A stretch of DNA of 64,000 nt from an uncultured Lachnospiraceae bacterium (GTDB lineage: Bacteria; Bacillota; Clostridia; Lachnospirales; Lachnospiraceae): NCBI GenBank assembly GCA_946405625.1, contig CAMJHQ010000012.1:1-64000 (forward strand), read 5' to 3'. Numbering within the stretch: the stretch's first letter is position 1; every line of letters begins with the position of its first letter. The notes under the pieces are model-generated. The model worked only from the letters and a program-made list of their open reading frames with translations, was not told the DNA's origin and did no database searches. Position numbers and translations under genes: made by a program. Shown one piece after another: positions 28,097-37,472 of the stretch.

Positions 28097-30319
28097 ATGA
28101 AAAAGGCCAAGAGAAATGCTGTTTTCTACTTACTTATCTTTCTTGCCGTAGCAGCAGGCGCAGTTTATGCGATCATGAACGGAATAGGTAAAGAAAGGAC
28201 TGGACGTGCGGTAGATATTCCACTGGGACTTGACCTCCAGGGTGGTGTCAGCGTTACGTATCAGATTGAGGAGAAGGATGCTACTGATGCAGAGATCGAG
28301 ACAACTATCGATAAACTGCAGAAGAGAGTAGATACCTACAGTCCTGACGGAGAAGTTTATAAGTCCGGTTCAAACAGAATCACTGTAGAAATTCCTCTTG
28401 ATACAAGTAAGTATGATCCAAATGAGATTCTTGATTCTCTCGGTCGTCCGGGAAAGCTTGAGTTTGTAGATTCTTATAATATGCAGCTTAAAACTGCAGG
28501 ACAGGAATATACAGCAGCACTTACCGGTTCGGATGTAGAAAATGCGGGAGCTGCAAGATATACAAACAACACAACAGGTATTGATCAGTTTATCGTACAG
28601 CTTCAGTTCAACGACGAAGGTGCAAAGAAGTTTTCGGATGTTACCGGAGCAAATGTAGGAAGCATTATTTACATTGTATATGATGATAATATTGTAAGCA
28701 GCCCTGTTGTAAATACACAGATTTCGGGCGGATCAGCTCAGATCGAGGGTACATTTACTTATGAAGAGGCATCAGAACTTGCAAGTACGATCAAGATCGG
28801 TGCACTTCCACTTACACTTACTGAGTTATCATCTCAGGTAGTAGGTGCTAAGCTTGGTAGTGATGCACTTCGTACATCACTTATTGCAGGAGCTATCGGT
28901 CTCGGATTCATCTTCCTTATAATGATATTTGTATTCAGATTCCCTGGATTTATAGCATCACTTGCTCTTGCATGCTATACAATCATGGAGCTTTTCTTCC
29001 TGAATACACTTCATATAACACTTACTCTTCCGGGTATTGCAGGTATCATACTGTCAATTGGTATGGCGGTCGATGCGAACGTTATCATCTTTACCCGTAT
29101 TCGTGAAGAAATAGCAGGCGGAAAGACAGTTAAGTCTGCTGTTAAGGATGGTTTCGATAAGGCTCTTTCAGCTATCATCGACGGAAACGTAACAACAATT
29201 ATTGCCGGTATCGTACTTCTTCTTATGGGTACAGGTACAGTTAAGGGATTCGCAAGAACACTTATTCTCGGTATTATTCTTTCGATGATCTCAGCACTCT
29301 TTATTACAAAGCTTCTTCTTAACATCTTTGTAAATCTCGGAGTTACAAACAAGAAGCTTTACGGTGCAGCAAAGCCTGTTAAGGTTAAGAATGTTTCAAA
29401 GGGATTCAAGGTTACAGCAGCTATTTCATGCATTCTTATAATTGCAGGTATCGCATTCCTTTTTGTAAACAAGGGTATTGCAGGAAGAGGAAATACACTT
29501 AACTTCTCACTTGAGTTCAGCGGTGGTACATCAACAACCGTTACATTTAATGAGAAGTATGATCTTGCAAGGGTTGAGAGTGAAGTTATTCCTGTAATTG
29601 AGCAGGCTACAGGCATTGCGCCGGGTTCTGCACAGATTCAGGTTATTGATAATTCTAATCAGGTAGTTTTCAAGACTGTTACACTGAATGGTGACCAGAG
29701 AGAGGCTATGGCCGACTCACTTAAGTCACAGTTTGGAATTGCTGACGGCGGTATCGAGACAGATACGATAAGCAGCACTATCAGTAAGGAAACACAGAGA
29801 GATGCTGTACTTGCCGTAATAATTGCATCTATTCTGATGCTCATTTATATAGCATTCAGATTCTCGGATGTCAGATTCGGTGTCAGCGCCGTTATCGCTC
29901 TCATCCACGATGTTATGATCGTATTCTTTGCTTACTCGGTAGCATATCTTTCAGTTGGTGGAACTTTCATCGCTTGTATGCTTACTATAGTAGGTTACTC
30001 GATCAACTCAACAATTATCATCTTCGACCGTATCAGAGAGAATCTGCATACAATGAATATTCGTCGTGACGGATATGATAAGATTGTTGATACATCTATT
30101 TCTCAGACAATCTGGAGAAATGTTTACACAAACCTTACAACATTTGTAATGGTACTTATGCTTTATATCCTTGGTGTATCATCACTCAAGGAATTCACGC
30201 TTGCTCTTATGGTTGGTATCGTTGCAGGTACATATTCATCAATCGGAATCACCGGACCATTGTGGCTTATGCTTCGTAAATACATAGGTAAGGCTGACGA
30301 AGAACAGGAAAGTGAGTAA
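28097..30319 (+). CDS. secDF: SecDF protein translocase subunit (fused)
   Basis: This 740-residue fused SecD-SecF is the RND-type membrane partner of SecYEG that uses proton motive force to complete export. SecD features: a first helix (about 8-26), then IPLGLDLQGGVSVTYQI, the extracytoplasmic P1 region, and SLIAGAIGLGFIFLIMIFVF with the following helices. The SecF half starts near residue 430 and shows NTLNFSLEFSGGTSTTVTF and SINSTIIIFDRIRENL; the equivalent DANVIIFTRIREE occurs in SecD. Twelve helices are expected. Its own promoter and terminator frame it. The order secDF-recJ-apt-rel is typical of Clostridia. Confidence 0.95.
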   Translation: MKKAKRNAVFYLLIFLAVAAGAVYAIMNGIGKERTGRAVDIPLGLDLQGGVSVTYQIEEKDATDAEIETTIDKLQKRVDTYSPDGEVYKSGSNRITVEIPLDTSKYDPNEILDSLGRPGKLEFVDSYNMQLKTAGQEYTAALTGSDVENAGAARYTNNTTGIDQFIVQLQFNDEGAKKFSDVTGANVGSIIYIVYDDNIVSSPVVNTQISGGSAQIEGTFTYEEASELASTIKIGALPLTLTELSSQVVGAKLGSDALRTSLIAGAIGLGFIFLIMIFVFRFPGFIASLALACYTIMELFFLNTLHITLTLPGIAGIILSIGMAVDANVIIFTRIREEIAGGKTVKSAVKDGFDKALSAIIDGNVTTIIAGIVLLLMGTGTVKGFARTLILGIILSMISALFITKLLLNIFVNLGVTNKKLYGAAKPVKVKNVSKGFKVTAAISCILIIAGIAFLFVNKGIAGRGNTLNFSLEFSGGTSTTVTFNEKYDLARVESEVIPVIEQATGIAPGSAQIQVIDNSNQVVFKTVTLNGDQREAMADSLKSQFGIADGGIETDTISSTISKETQRDAVLAVIIASILMLIYIAFRFSDVRFGVSAVIALIHDVMIVFFAYSVAYLSVGGTFIACMLTIVGYSINSTIIIFDRIRENLHTMNIRRDGYDKIVDTSISQTIWRNVYTNLTTFVMVLMLYILGVSSLKEFTLALMVGIVAGTYSSIGITGPLWLMLRKYIGKADEEQESE

Positions 30320-30339
30320 GCTCTTGAAAATGTAATAAA

Positions 30340-30367
30340 AAGTGCAGGTAAAAGCCTGCACTTTTTT
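30340..30367 (+). terminator. Intrinsic terminator after secDF
   Basis: AAGTGCAGG pairs with CCTGCACTT around TAAAAG, followed by TTTT. It lies about 20 bp after the secDF stop and only 16 bp before recJ. Confidence 0.85.
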
Positions 30368-30382
30368 CTTATAGGGGGTATT

Positions 30383-32131
30383 ATGGACGCTGATTGGAGA
30401 ATATATTCAAAAAGGGCGGATTTTAATGCTATAGCAAATCGTTTTAATATAGATCCGGTTGTTGCCAGAGTTATCAGAAATCGTGATGTAGAAAGTGAAG
30501 AAGAGATTGAGAGATTCCTGTACGGAACTCTGGACGACTGTCATGACGGAAATCTGATGAAGGATATGGATAAAGGTGTTTCAATCATATCCGAGAAGAT
30601 TGATGCAGGAGAAAGTATAAGGATAGTAGGAGATTATGATGTTGACGGAGTGACATCGACATACATTTTATATGATGCAATAAGATGTCTCGGAGGAAAG
30701 GTCAGCTATGATATTCCTCACAGGATTACTGACGGATACGGAATAAATGTAAGGATCATCGAGCAGGCGGCTAGTGACGAGGTTGATACTATCATAACCT
30801 GTGATAACGGAATTGCAGCCTTCGATGCAGTAACACGTGCGAAGGAACTCGGGCTTACAATAGTTGTAACGGATCATCATGAGATTCAGGAAATGATTCC
30901 TGATGCAGATGCTGTGATAGATCCGCATCAGGAAGGTGATGCATATCCTTACAAGGCTATATGTGGTGCCGAGGTTGCATATAAATTCATAAGATGTCTC
31001 TATAAATATAGAGGTCAGGAACTTGAGGACAGAAAATACATAGATTTCGTTGCGCTTGCAACATACTGCGATGTTATGCCGCTTCTCGACGAGAATAGGA
31101 TATATGTCAGGGAAGGCATGAAAAAAATTGCAGAAACAGATAACCTTGGACTGGCTGCACTTGTGAGACAGTGTTCTCTTGAGGGGGCTTCGATAACAGG
31201 ATATCATCTCGGATTTGTACTCGGGCCTTGCATAAATACGGCCGGAAGAATAGGCTCCGCAAAGGAGGCCCTGCTTCTTTTTCTTGAAGAGGATGAGGCA
31301 GCATGTGCCTCAAAAGCTCTGGCACTTAAGATAGGCAATGATGATCGAAAGAAAATCACGGAAGATGGAACGGCCCTTGCGATAGAGACTGTTTTAAGAG
31401 AAGGCTATGATAAGGATCAGGTCATAGTTTTATATTTGAACGGTGTACATGAAAGCCTTGCAGGAATTATCGCAGGAAAGATAAAGGAACATTTTTACAG
31501 ACCGACGATAGTTTTCACAGATTCCGAAAATGAAGAGCTGCTTAAGGGTTCGGGAAGATCCATCGAAGATTATAATCTCTTCGAAAAGCTTTCTGAGGTA
31601 AAAGATATACTGTATAAATTCGGAGGTCATAAGCTTGCGGCAGGATTAACGATACAAAGGGATGAACTGGACAAGATTCGGAAAGAGCTGAATAATAGAG
31701 CCGATCTGAACGAGCAGCAGCTGACTCCAAAGCTTATGATAGATGTTCCGATGCCGCTCAGATATGTAAATATGGGATTGATCGCTCAGCTTGACAGTCT
31801 GGAACCTTTCGGAACAGCAAATCCTCGTCCGCTTTTTGCCGAGGCAGGGCTCAAGGTGAATGGGCTATACATTTACGGAAAGAGGGGAAATGTAATGAAT
31901 ATCAGCGTTACCGACTCAAGAGGAGGGCGGTTTATGGTGATGACATTTGATCCGGAGGGCGTTATAGAAGATATAAAGAAGTGGTTTACAGAAGAAGTTT
32001 GTGATAAAATGTTGAAAGGTGCATACACCGGTGTTATGCTGGATATTGCTTATCAGCCGCAGATCAATGAGTATCGTGGCGAAAGAAATATACAGTTCTT
32101 ACTTAAAAATATGAGACCGCATACTGCGTAA
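30383..32131 (+). CDS. recJ: Single-stranded-DNA-specific exonuclease RecJ
   Basis: A 582-residue DHH-family 5'-3' ssDNA exonuclease used in recombination and repair. The DHH domain shows IVGDYDVDGVTST with the metal-binding Asp pair (about 77-83), TCDNGI, and VVTDHHE (about 167-173). The DHHA1 part includes FVLGPCINTAGRIGSA and GSGRSIEDYNLFEKL followed by FGGHKLAAGLT. The C-terminal OB-type domain contains DSLEPFGTANPRP. The length matches the short RecJ form of Firmicutes. AGGGGG lies before the ATG and the secDF terminator just upstream. Confidence 0.95.
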   Translation: MDADWRIYSKRADFNAIANRFNIDPVVARVIRNRDVESEEEIERFLYGTLDDCHDGNLMKDMDKGVSIISEKIDAGESIRIVGDYDVDGVTSTYILYDAIRCLGGKVSYDIPHRITDGYGINVRIIEQAASDEVDTIITCDNGIAAFDAVTRAKELGLTIVVTDHHEIQEMIPDADAVIDPHQEGDAYPYKAICGAEVAYKFIRCLYKYRGQELEDRKYIDFVALATYCDVMPLLDENRIYVREGMKKIAETDNLGLAALVRQCSLEGASITGYHLGFVLGPCINTAGRIGSAKEALLLFLEEDEAACASKALALKIGNDDRKKITEDGTALAIETVLREGYDKDQVIVLYLNGVHESLAGIIAGKIKEHFYRPTIVFTDSENEELLKGSGRSIEDYNLFEKLSEVKDILYKFGGHKLAAGLTIQRDELDKIRKELNNRADLNEQQLTPKLMIDVPMPLRYVNMGLIAQLDSLEPFGTANPRPLFAEAGLKVNGLYIYGKRGNVMNISVTDSRGGRFMVMTFDPEGVIEDIKKWFTEEVCDKMLKGAYTGVMLDIAYQPQINEYRGERNIQFLLKNMRPHTA

Positions 32132-32205
32132 GATTTCATGGGGTTATGGGAATCTGAAGGCGGAATGGTTAAATTGTTTGATCTTTAGATCAGGAGGAGG
32201 ATTTC

Positions 32206-32730
32206 ATGGCAAAGATTGAGGATTACATTATCACAATACCGGATTTTCCGGAACCGGGTATTATGTTCAGAGATATCACGGGAGTTCTCGACAGCGGAGA
32301 GGGCCTTCAGCTCTCTATAGACGAACTCTATAAGCTTATAGCTGATGTTGATTTTGATGTTATTGCCGGAGCAGAAGCAAGAGGCTTCATCTTCGGAATG
32401 CCGCTTGCATATAAGTTATGCAAGCCATTTATCCCTGTAAGAAAGAAGGGAAAGCTTCCAAGAGAGACTTATGAAGAAACCTATGATCTCGAGTATGGCA
32501 CTGCCACCATAGAGATACATAAGGATTCGATCAAGCCGGGCCAGAAGGTTGTTCTTGTTGATGACCTTATTGCAACAGGCGGAACTATAGAAGCAGCAGC
32601 TAAGCTTATTGAGAAATGCGGCGGCGAAGTTGTAAAGATCATTTTTCTTATGGAACTCGAAGGCCTTGAAGGAAGAAAGAAGCTTGCAAAATACGACGTA
32701 GAATCAGTTGTTAAGTATCCGGGAAAGTAA
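32206..32730 (+). CDS. apt: Adenine phosphoribosyltransferase
   Basis: A 174-residue purine-salvage enzyme making AMP from adenine and PRPP. The family's opening is clear (IPDFPEPGIMFRDITG), as are GAEARGFIFG, KPFIPVRKKGKLP and the PRPP-binding loop VVLVDDLIATGGT (about 120-132). The length is usual for Apt. GGAGGAGG lies before the ATG. A 20-bp repeat begins directly after the stop codon and recurs upstream and downstream of rel. Confidence 0.96.
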   Translation: MAKIEDYIITIPDFPEPGIMFRDITGVLDSGEGLQLSIDELYKLIADVDFDVIAGAEARGFIFGMPLAYKLCKPFIPVRKKGKLPRETYEETYDLEYGTATIEIHKDSIKPGQKVVLVDDLIATGGTIEAAAKLIEKCGGEVVKIIFLMELEGLEGRKKLAKYDVESVVKYPGK

Positions 32731-32750
32731 GACCAGGGGATTGCCCGAAT
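32731..32750 (+). repeat. Short dispersed repeat, copy 1
   Basis: GACCAGGGGATTGCCCGAAT, starting on the base after the apt stop. It is identical to copy 2 at 32811-32830 and close to copy 3 at 35136-35155. Confidence 0.75.
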
Positions 32751-32810
32751 GAAATGAGGGAGGGACCCGTGGCCGTGAGCTTCGAAGAAGCACAGAATGA
32801 CATCATAGTA

Positions 32811-32830
32811 GACCAGGGGATTGCCCGAAT
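32811..32830 (+). repeat. Short dispersed repeat, copy 2
   Basis: Identical 20-bp sequence to copy 1, ending 27 bp before the rel start. The 60 bp between copies 1 and 2 holds GC-rich sequence (GGGAGGGACCCGTGGCC) that can fold but has no T-run. Confidence 0.75.
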
Positions 32831-32857
32831 TATAGAAATATGAAAGGAGGAGTGGAG

Positions 32858-35137
32858 ATGGCAGATCCAATCAAAGAAATAATCATTAATACGACCAGAA
32901 GTGATGAGCTTGCTACGCCTGATGATTTTACTTCACCGGACGAGATCTATGATATTCTGATTGAGAAGATCAAGGTTTACCACCCTTCTGACGATTTTTC
33001 ACTTATTGAGAAGGCTTATCATCTTGCGGATGATGCTCATCAGGGACAGAAAAGAAAATCAGGTGAGCCTTATATCATCCATCCGCTCTGCGTAGCGATC
33101 ATACTTGCAGAGCTTGAAATGGATAAGGAGACTATAATAGCCGGCCTTCTTCATGATGTAATTGAGGATACTGAATATACAAGAGAGGATATAGAGAAAG
33201 AATTCTCTCCGGAGGTTGCTCTTCTTGTTGACGGAGTTACAAAGCTGACGCAGCTGTCTTTATCTCAGGATAAGATAGAGGTTCAGGCAGAGAATCTTCG
33301 TAAAATGTTCCTTGCGATGGCAAAGGATATCAGGGTTATCATTATCAAGCTTGCGGACAGACTTCATAATCTCAGAACGCTCCAGTACCAGACTGCAGAG
33401 AAGCAGGTTGAGAAGGCGCGTGAGACTATGGATATCTATGCACCGCTTGCAAACAGGCTCGGAATTTCCAAGATTCAGGTAGAGATGGATGATCTTTGTA
33501 TGCAGTATCTCTATCCGGATATTTACAGTGACATCCGTTCAAAGCTCGATGAAATGATTTCCGAAAGAGGAGACTTTATCAACGAGATAATCGCTGAGGT
33601 TAAGCAGTACATTTCCGAGGCTGATATAGAAGCCGAGATAGACGGAAGAGTAAAGCACATCTTCAGTATTTATAAGAAAATGAAGACACAGGGCAAGAAT
33701 CTGGATCAGATCTATGATATCTATGCCCTCAGAATAAAGGTTGAAACAGTCCGTGATTGTTATGCGGCACTCGGTATTATTCATGAGAAATATAAACCGA
33801 TACCGGGACGATTCAAGGATTATATAGCCATGCCGAAGGCAAACCTCTATCAGTCACTTCATACAACGCTGATAGGACATGGCGGAAGGCCTTTCGAAAT
33901 ACAGATAAGAACATATGAAATGCACCGCACCGCTGAGTTCGGTATTGCGGCCCATTGGAAATATAAGGAGTCGGGAAGTAAGGAAGTTTCTACCGAAGAG
34001 GAGAAGCTGAACTGGCTCAGAGAAATTCTTGAGTGGCAGAACGACAGTGATGACAATCAGGAATTCATGAATGCGGTTAAGTCGAGTCTTGATCTGTTCC
34101 AGGATCATGTATATTGCTTTACACCGGCAGGAGATGTAAAGACTCTTCCGAGAGGATCGAATACGATCGATTTTGCATATGCTGTACATACTGCAGTAGG
34201 TAATAAGATGATCGGTGCAAGGATCAACGGACGTGTTGTTCCTATCGAAACAGAGATCAGGAACGGCGACAGAGTAGACATCATCACGTCTCAGAACTCC
34301 AAGGGACCGAGCCATGACTGGCTTTCGATGGTCAAGAGTACTCAGGCCAGAAATAAGATTAATCAGTGGTTCAAGAATGAGTATAAGGCAGACAATATCC
34401 TAAAGGGTAAAGCTGCCATGGAAGATTACTGTAAGACCAAGGGAATAAATCTTTCGGAGCTTCTGGTTCCTGAATATATGAAGAAGACTCTGAAGAGATA
34501 TAACTATCATGAATGGGATTCTCTTATGGCTGCTGTCGGACACGGTGGACTTCGTGAAGGACAGGTAGTTAATCGTCTCCTTGAAGAGAAGAGAATGATT
34601 GAGGAGAAGAAGAGAACAGATATAGATGTTCTTGAGGAGATCCGTGAGAAGAAGGGTAACGACAGCTTTGAAAGTCCGAAGGGATCTATAAAGGTTCAGG
34701 GAATTCATGATGTTGCCGTTAGATTCTCCAAGTGCTGTTCACCTGTTCCGGGTGATGATATTGTGGGCTTTGTAACCAGAGGCCGTGGGATATCAATTCA
34801 CAGAACAGATTGTATAAACGTTATCAGCATGAATGAAACAGATCGTGTAAGGCTTATCGATGCCGAGTGGGTTGAGGCTGAAGGCAAGCCTGATATGGAA
34901 TTCACTACTGAGATACTTGTTTATGCTATCGAGCGTAACGGACTTATCTTCGAGATATCCAAGGTATTCAGCGAAGAAAATATCGGCATCAAGGCTATGA
35001 ATGCGAGAACAAGTAAGCAGGGCAAGTCAACTATCGACATATCCTTCGGCGTAAAATCCAAGGAAGACCTGAACCGCCTGACCTCAAAGATTCAGAGCAT
35101 ACAGGGTATTATAGATATTGAGAGGACTCAGGGGTGA
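32858..35137 (+). CDS. rel: Bifunctional (p)ppGpp synthetase/hydrolase
   Basis: A 759-residue RelA/SpoT homologue controlling the stringent response. Domains in order: an HD hydrolase (about 45-195) with GEPYIIHPLCVA and LLHDVIEDT, a (p)ppGpp synthetase domain (about 230-360) with GRFKDYIAMPKANLYQSLH, a TGS domain (about 400-465) with VYCFTPAGDVKTLPRGST-like sequence, a helical/zinc-finger region with FSKCCSPVPGD, and a C-terminal ACT domain. The intact HDxxED suggests active hydrolase. An in-frame ATG at 32840 precedes the ribosome site AAAGGAGG, so the start is 32858. The third repeat copy overlaps the stop. Confidence 0.95.
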   Translation: MADPIKEIIINTTRSDELATPDDFTSPDEIYDILIEKIKVYHPSDDFSLIEKAYHLADDAHQGQKRKSGEPYIIHPLCVAIILAELEMDKETIIAGLLHDVIEDTEYTREDIEKEFSPEVALLVDGVTKLTQLSLSQDKIEVQAENLRKMFLAMAKDIRVIIIKLADRLHNLRTLQYQTAEKQVEKARETMDIYAPLANRLGISKIQVEMDDLCMQYLYPDIYSDIRSKLDEMISERGDFINEIIAEVKQYISEADIEAEIDGRVKHIFSIYKKMKTQGKNLDQIYDIYALRIKVETVRDCYAALGIIHEKYKPIPGRFKDYIAMPKANLYQSLHTTLIGHGGRPFEIQIRTYEMHRTAEFGIAAHWKYKESGSKEVSTEEEKLNWLREILEWQNDSDDNQEFMNAVKSSLDLFQDHVYCFTPAGDVKTLPRGSNTIDFAYAVHTAVGNKMIGARINGRVVPIETEIRNGDRVDIITSQNSKGPSHDWLSMVKSTQARNKINQWFKNEYKADNILKGKAAMEDYCKTKGINLSELLVPEYMKKTLKRYNYHEWDSLMAAVGHGGLREGQVVNRLLEEKRMIEEKKRTDIDVLEEIREKKGNDSFESPKGSIKVQGIHDVAVRFSKCCSPVPGDDIVGFVTRGRGISIHRTDCINVISMNETDRVRLIDAEWVEAEGKPDMEFTTEILVYAIERNGLIFEISKVFSEENIGIKAMNARTSKQGKSTIDISFGVKSKEDLNRLTSKIQSIQGIIDIERTQG

Positions 35138-35155
35138 CCAGGGGATTGCCTGAGC
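35136..35155 (+). repeat. Short dispersed repeat, copy 3
   Basis: GACCAGGGGATTGCCTGAGC shares its first 15 bases with copies 1 and 2 and begins inside the rel stop codon. Confidence 0.65.
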
Positions 35156-35170
35156 GAAGGGAATTTATAA

Positions 35171-35809
35171 ATGTTCAACATATATGTTGCGGTTCTCGGA
35201 CCGGTAGGTACGAACTGCTATATAATTATAAATGAAGAAACCAAGGAATCCGCCATTATTGATGCTGCTGCTTCGGCAGACAGACTTATCAGGGCGGCAA
35301 CGAAAGACGGAACGGATCTGAAATGCCTGCTGCTTACGCATGCACATTGGGATCATATAGGGGCTGTAAATGATATAGTCGCTCAGCTTCCGTCTCTTCC
35401 TATTTACATAGGGGAAAATGAAGTAGATCTGATAGAATCGCCGATGATGAATCTTTCTTCGTGGTTAACCGATGTTGCGGATTCAGTGAGCAGAGATAAG
35501 GTCAATACTCTTAAAGATGGAGATGAGATGACTGTTCTCGGAGAGACTATGAAGATTATTGAGGTTGCAGGACATACTGCAGGAGGTTTATGCTATTATT
35601 TCCCGGAGAGCGGGATATTATTCTGCGGTGATACTTTGTTTCAGGGCGGTCTGGGAAGATCTGATTTTCCGACAGGAGATGAGGAACTTCTTGTTGAGCA
35701 GATAAAAACCAAACTGTTTACACTTCCGTCGGAGACAAAAGTATATCCGGGACATGGTTTCGCTACGACCATTGGTGAAGAGGAAGAGAGTAATCCGTAT
35801 CTGCAATAA
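35171..35809 (+). CDS. MBL-fold metallo-hydrolase (glyoxalase II-like)
   Basis: This 212-residue beta-lactamase-fold hydrolase has the metal-binding THAHWDH motif (about 56-62), AGHTAGGLCYYF with the next His, GDTLFQGGLGRSDF with the bridging Asp, and the final VYPGHG. Members near rel and hemZ in Clostridia are usually annotated YcbL-like thioesterase/hydrolase. The natural substrate is not known. GAAGGGAA precedes the ATG. Confidence 0.88.
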   Translation: MFNIYVAVLGPVGTNCYIIINEETKESAIIDAAASADRLIRAATKDGTDLKCLLLTHAHWDHIGAVNDIVAQLPSLPIYIGENEVDLIESPMMNLSSWLTDVADSVSRDKVNTLKDGDEMTVLGETMKIIEVAGHTAGGLCYYFPESGILFCGDTLFQGGLGRSDFPTGDEELLVEQIKTKLFTLPSETKVYPGHGFATTIGEEEESNPYLQ

Positions 35810-35866
35810 TCCGGAAACGGCAGCGTATGCGATGCTTACTATAACAATAATATAAGAGGTTTTTGT

Positions 35867-37357
35867 ATGGTTTTGCTTGTTCAGAATATAACTGAATATG
35901 AAGCAGATCTTCGTGCCATGATTACTGCATTTTTCATGGGTGAGAAGCTTACCGTCATTCATCCCGGTGTTATAGGGGATTACAACAGGGATGCTTTTGC
36001 CGATTGGGATTTTGTATTCACGGCACTTTTTGATAAGGCGGAAACCAGACTCAAGATAGAAGAGAGGGGACATGTTATCTTCTCTGCATATACCTTCGGG
36101 GATTACAGTGATAAGAAGAGGTTCCGCAATAAGCTGAAGCTTGCTGCATATAAGCTTCTGAAAGAATATACGGGCAGAAGCCTTCCATGGGGAAGCCTTA
36201 CCGGAATGCGTCCGACAAAGATAGCGACAAAAGGACTTGAAGCAGGGCTTGAAGAGGATGATCTTGTGGATTATTATATCCGTACCTACGATGCTTCTGA
36301 AGAAAAGGCAGAACTTGCTGTTGAAGTGGCAAGACGTGAGAGAAGGATACTCTCAAGTGTAGATCCGAGAAGAGACTACTGCTTATATGTCGGAATTCCT
36401 TTCTGTCCGACAAGATGCGTTTATTGTTCTTTTGCTGCTTATCCGATAATGGAATATGCAGGAAAGATAGATTCATATATTGATGCCGTGAAGACCGAGC
36501 TTGCAAACATTTCGCTTATGAATCACGGAAGAAGACTTGCAGCAGTATATATCGGAGGAGGTACTCCGACATCTATCAGCAAGGAACAGCTCGACAGACT
36601 TCTTACGGAGATCGAATACTCCTTTGATCTGTCGGATGTTGAAGAGTTTACCGTTGAGGCCGGACGTCCGGACAGCATCACACCTGAGAAGCTCAGAGTG
36701 ATGAAGGCTCACGGAGTTACAAGGATAAGTATCAATCCACAGTCGATGAATCCTGAAACACTTAGGAAGATCGGAAGGGCGCATTCGCCGGAAATGATCA
36801 TCCGTGCATTCAAGGAAGCAAGAGCTGCGGGCTTTGATAATATAAATATGGATATAATTGCAGGACTTCCGGATGAACGTCTGGGTGATATGGCACATAC
36901 GCTTGATGAAGTCCTTAAGCTTGAACCGGAATCACTTACAGTACACAGCCTTGCAATAAAGAAGAAGGCCGGACTGAATGAGAAGTATGAGGACTATAAG
37001 AACAGCATTAACAACGATGTTGACAGGATGATCGAGCTTGCCGCAAAGCGTGCCAAAGCAGCCGGACTTATGCCGTATTATCTTTATAGGCAGAAGAATA
37101 TTGCCGGCAATCTGGAGAATACGGGCTTTTCAATACCAAGCCTGGAATGCAGGTATAATGTGCTCATAATGGAAGAGCGTCTCGATACATTTGCGGCGGG
37201 AGCGGGAGCGATAACAAGACTGCTTTCGTTGGATGAAGAGGGAGAAACAGTACGTGTTGACAGAATTGAGAATGTTCGAAATGTCGATGAGTATATTGCC
37301 CGTATTGAGGAAATGATCTCCCGTAAGACAGAAGGAATCGCAGCTCGTTCGATATGA
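35867..37357 (+). CDS. hemZ: Coproporphyrinogen dehydrogenase-like radical SAM protein HemZ
   Basis: This 496-residue protein carries the radical-SAM cluster motif as CPTRCVYCSF (about 182-191). The long N-terminal extension has the HemZ signature GSLTGMRPTKIA (about 110-121). The HemN-like core shows YIGGGTPTSIS, FTVEAGRPDSI, RISINPQSMN and NMDIIAGLPDE. It is related to oxygen-independent coproporphyrinogen III oxidase, but HemZ-type proteins in Clostridia lacking a full heme pathway may have another role. It lies between the MBL hydrolase and hisS in the usual order. Confidence 0.9.
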   Translation: MVLLVQNITEYEADLRAMITAFFMGEKLTVIHPGVIGDYNRDAFADWDFVFTALFDKAETRLKIEERGHVIFSAYTFGDYSDKKRFRNKLKLAAYKLLKEYTGRSLPWGSLTGMRPTKIATKGLEAGLEEDDLVDYYIRTYDASEEKAELAVEVARRERRILSSVDPRRDYCLYVGIPFCPTRCVYCSFAAYPIMEYAGKIDSYIDAVKTELANISLMNHGRRLAAVYIGGGTPTSISKEQLDRLLTEIEYSFDLSDVEEFTVEAGRPDSITPEKLRVMKAHGVTRISINPQSMNPETLRKIGRAHSPEMIIRAFKEARAAGFDNINMDIIAGLPDERLGDMAHTLDEVLKLEPESLTVHSLAIKKKAGLNEKYEDYKNSINNDVDRMIELAAKRAKAAGLMPYYLYRQKNIAGNLENTGFSIPSLECRYNVLIMEERLDTFAAGAGAITRLLSLDEEGETVRVDRIENVRNVDEYIARIEEMISRKTEGIAARSI

Positions 37358-37400
37358 AACGGATGATCGGCCGATGTTTGAATTATATAAAGGATATATC

Positions 37401-37423
37401 ACAAATATACTTTTTATATTTGT
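37401..37423 (+). promoter_or_regulatory. AT-rich hairpin upstream of hisS
   Basis: ACAAATATA (37401-37409) pairs perfectly with TATATTTGT (37415-37423) across a 5-base loop. With no strong T-run after it, it may be an operator or leader hairpin rather than a terminator. No T-box sequence is visible here. Confidence 0.35.
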
Positions 37424-37472
37424 ATTTAATTGATAATATTACATATTATTTAATGCTATGGAGGAAAATAAA

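Noticed and set aside
37358-37472. T-box leader upstream of hisS
   Set aside because: No conserved T-box sequence or antiterminator is visible, only a small AT-rich hairpin.
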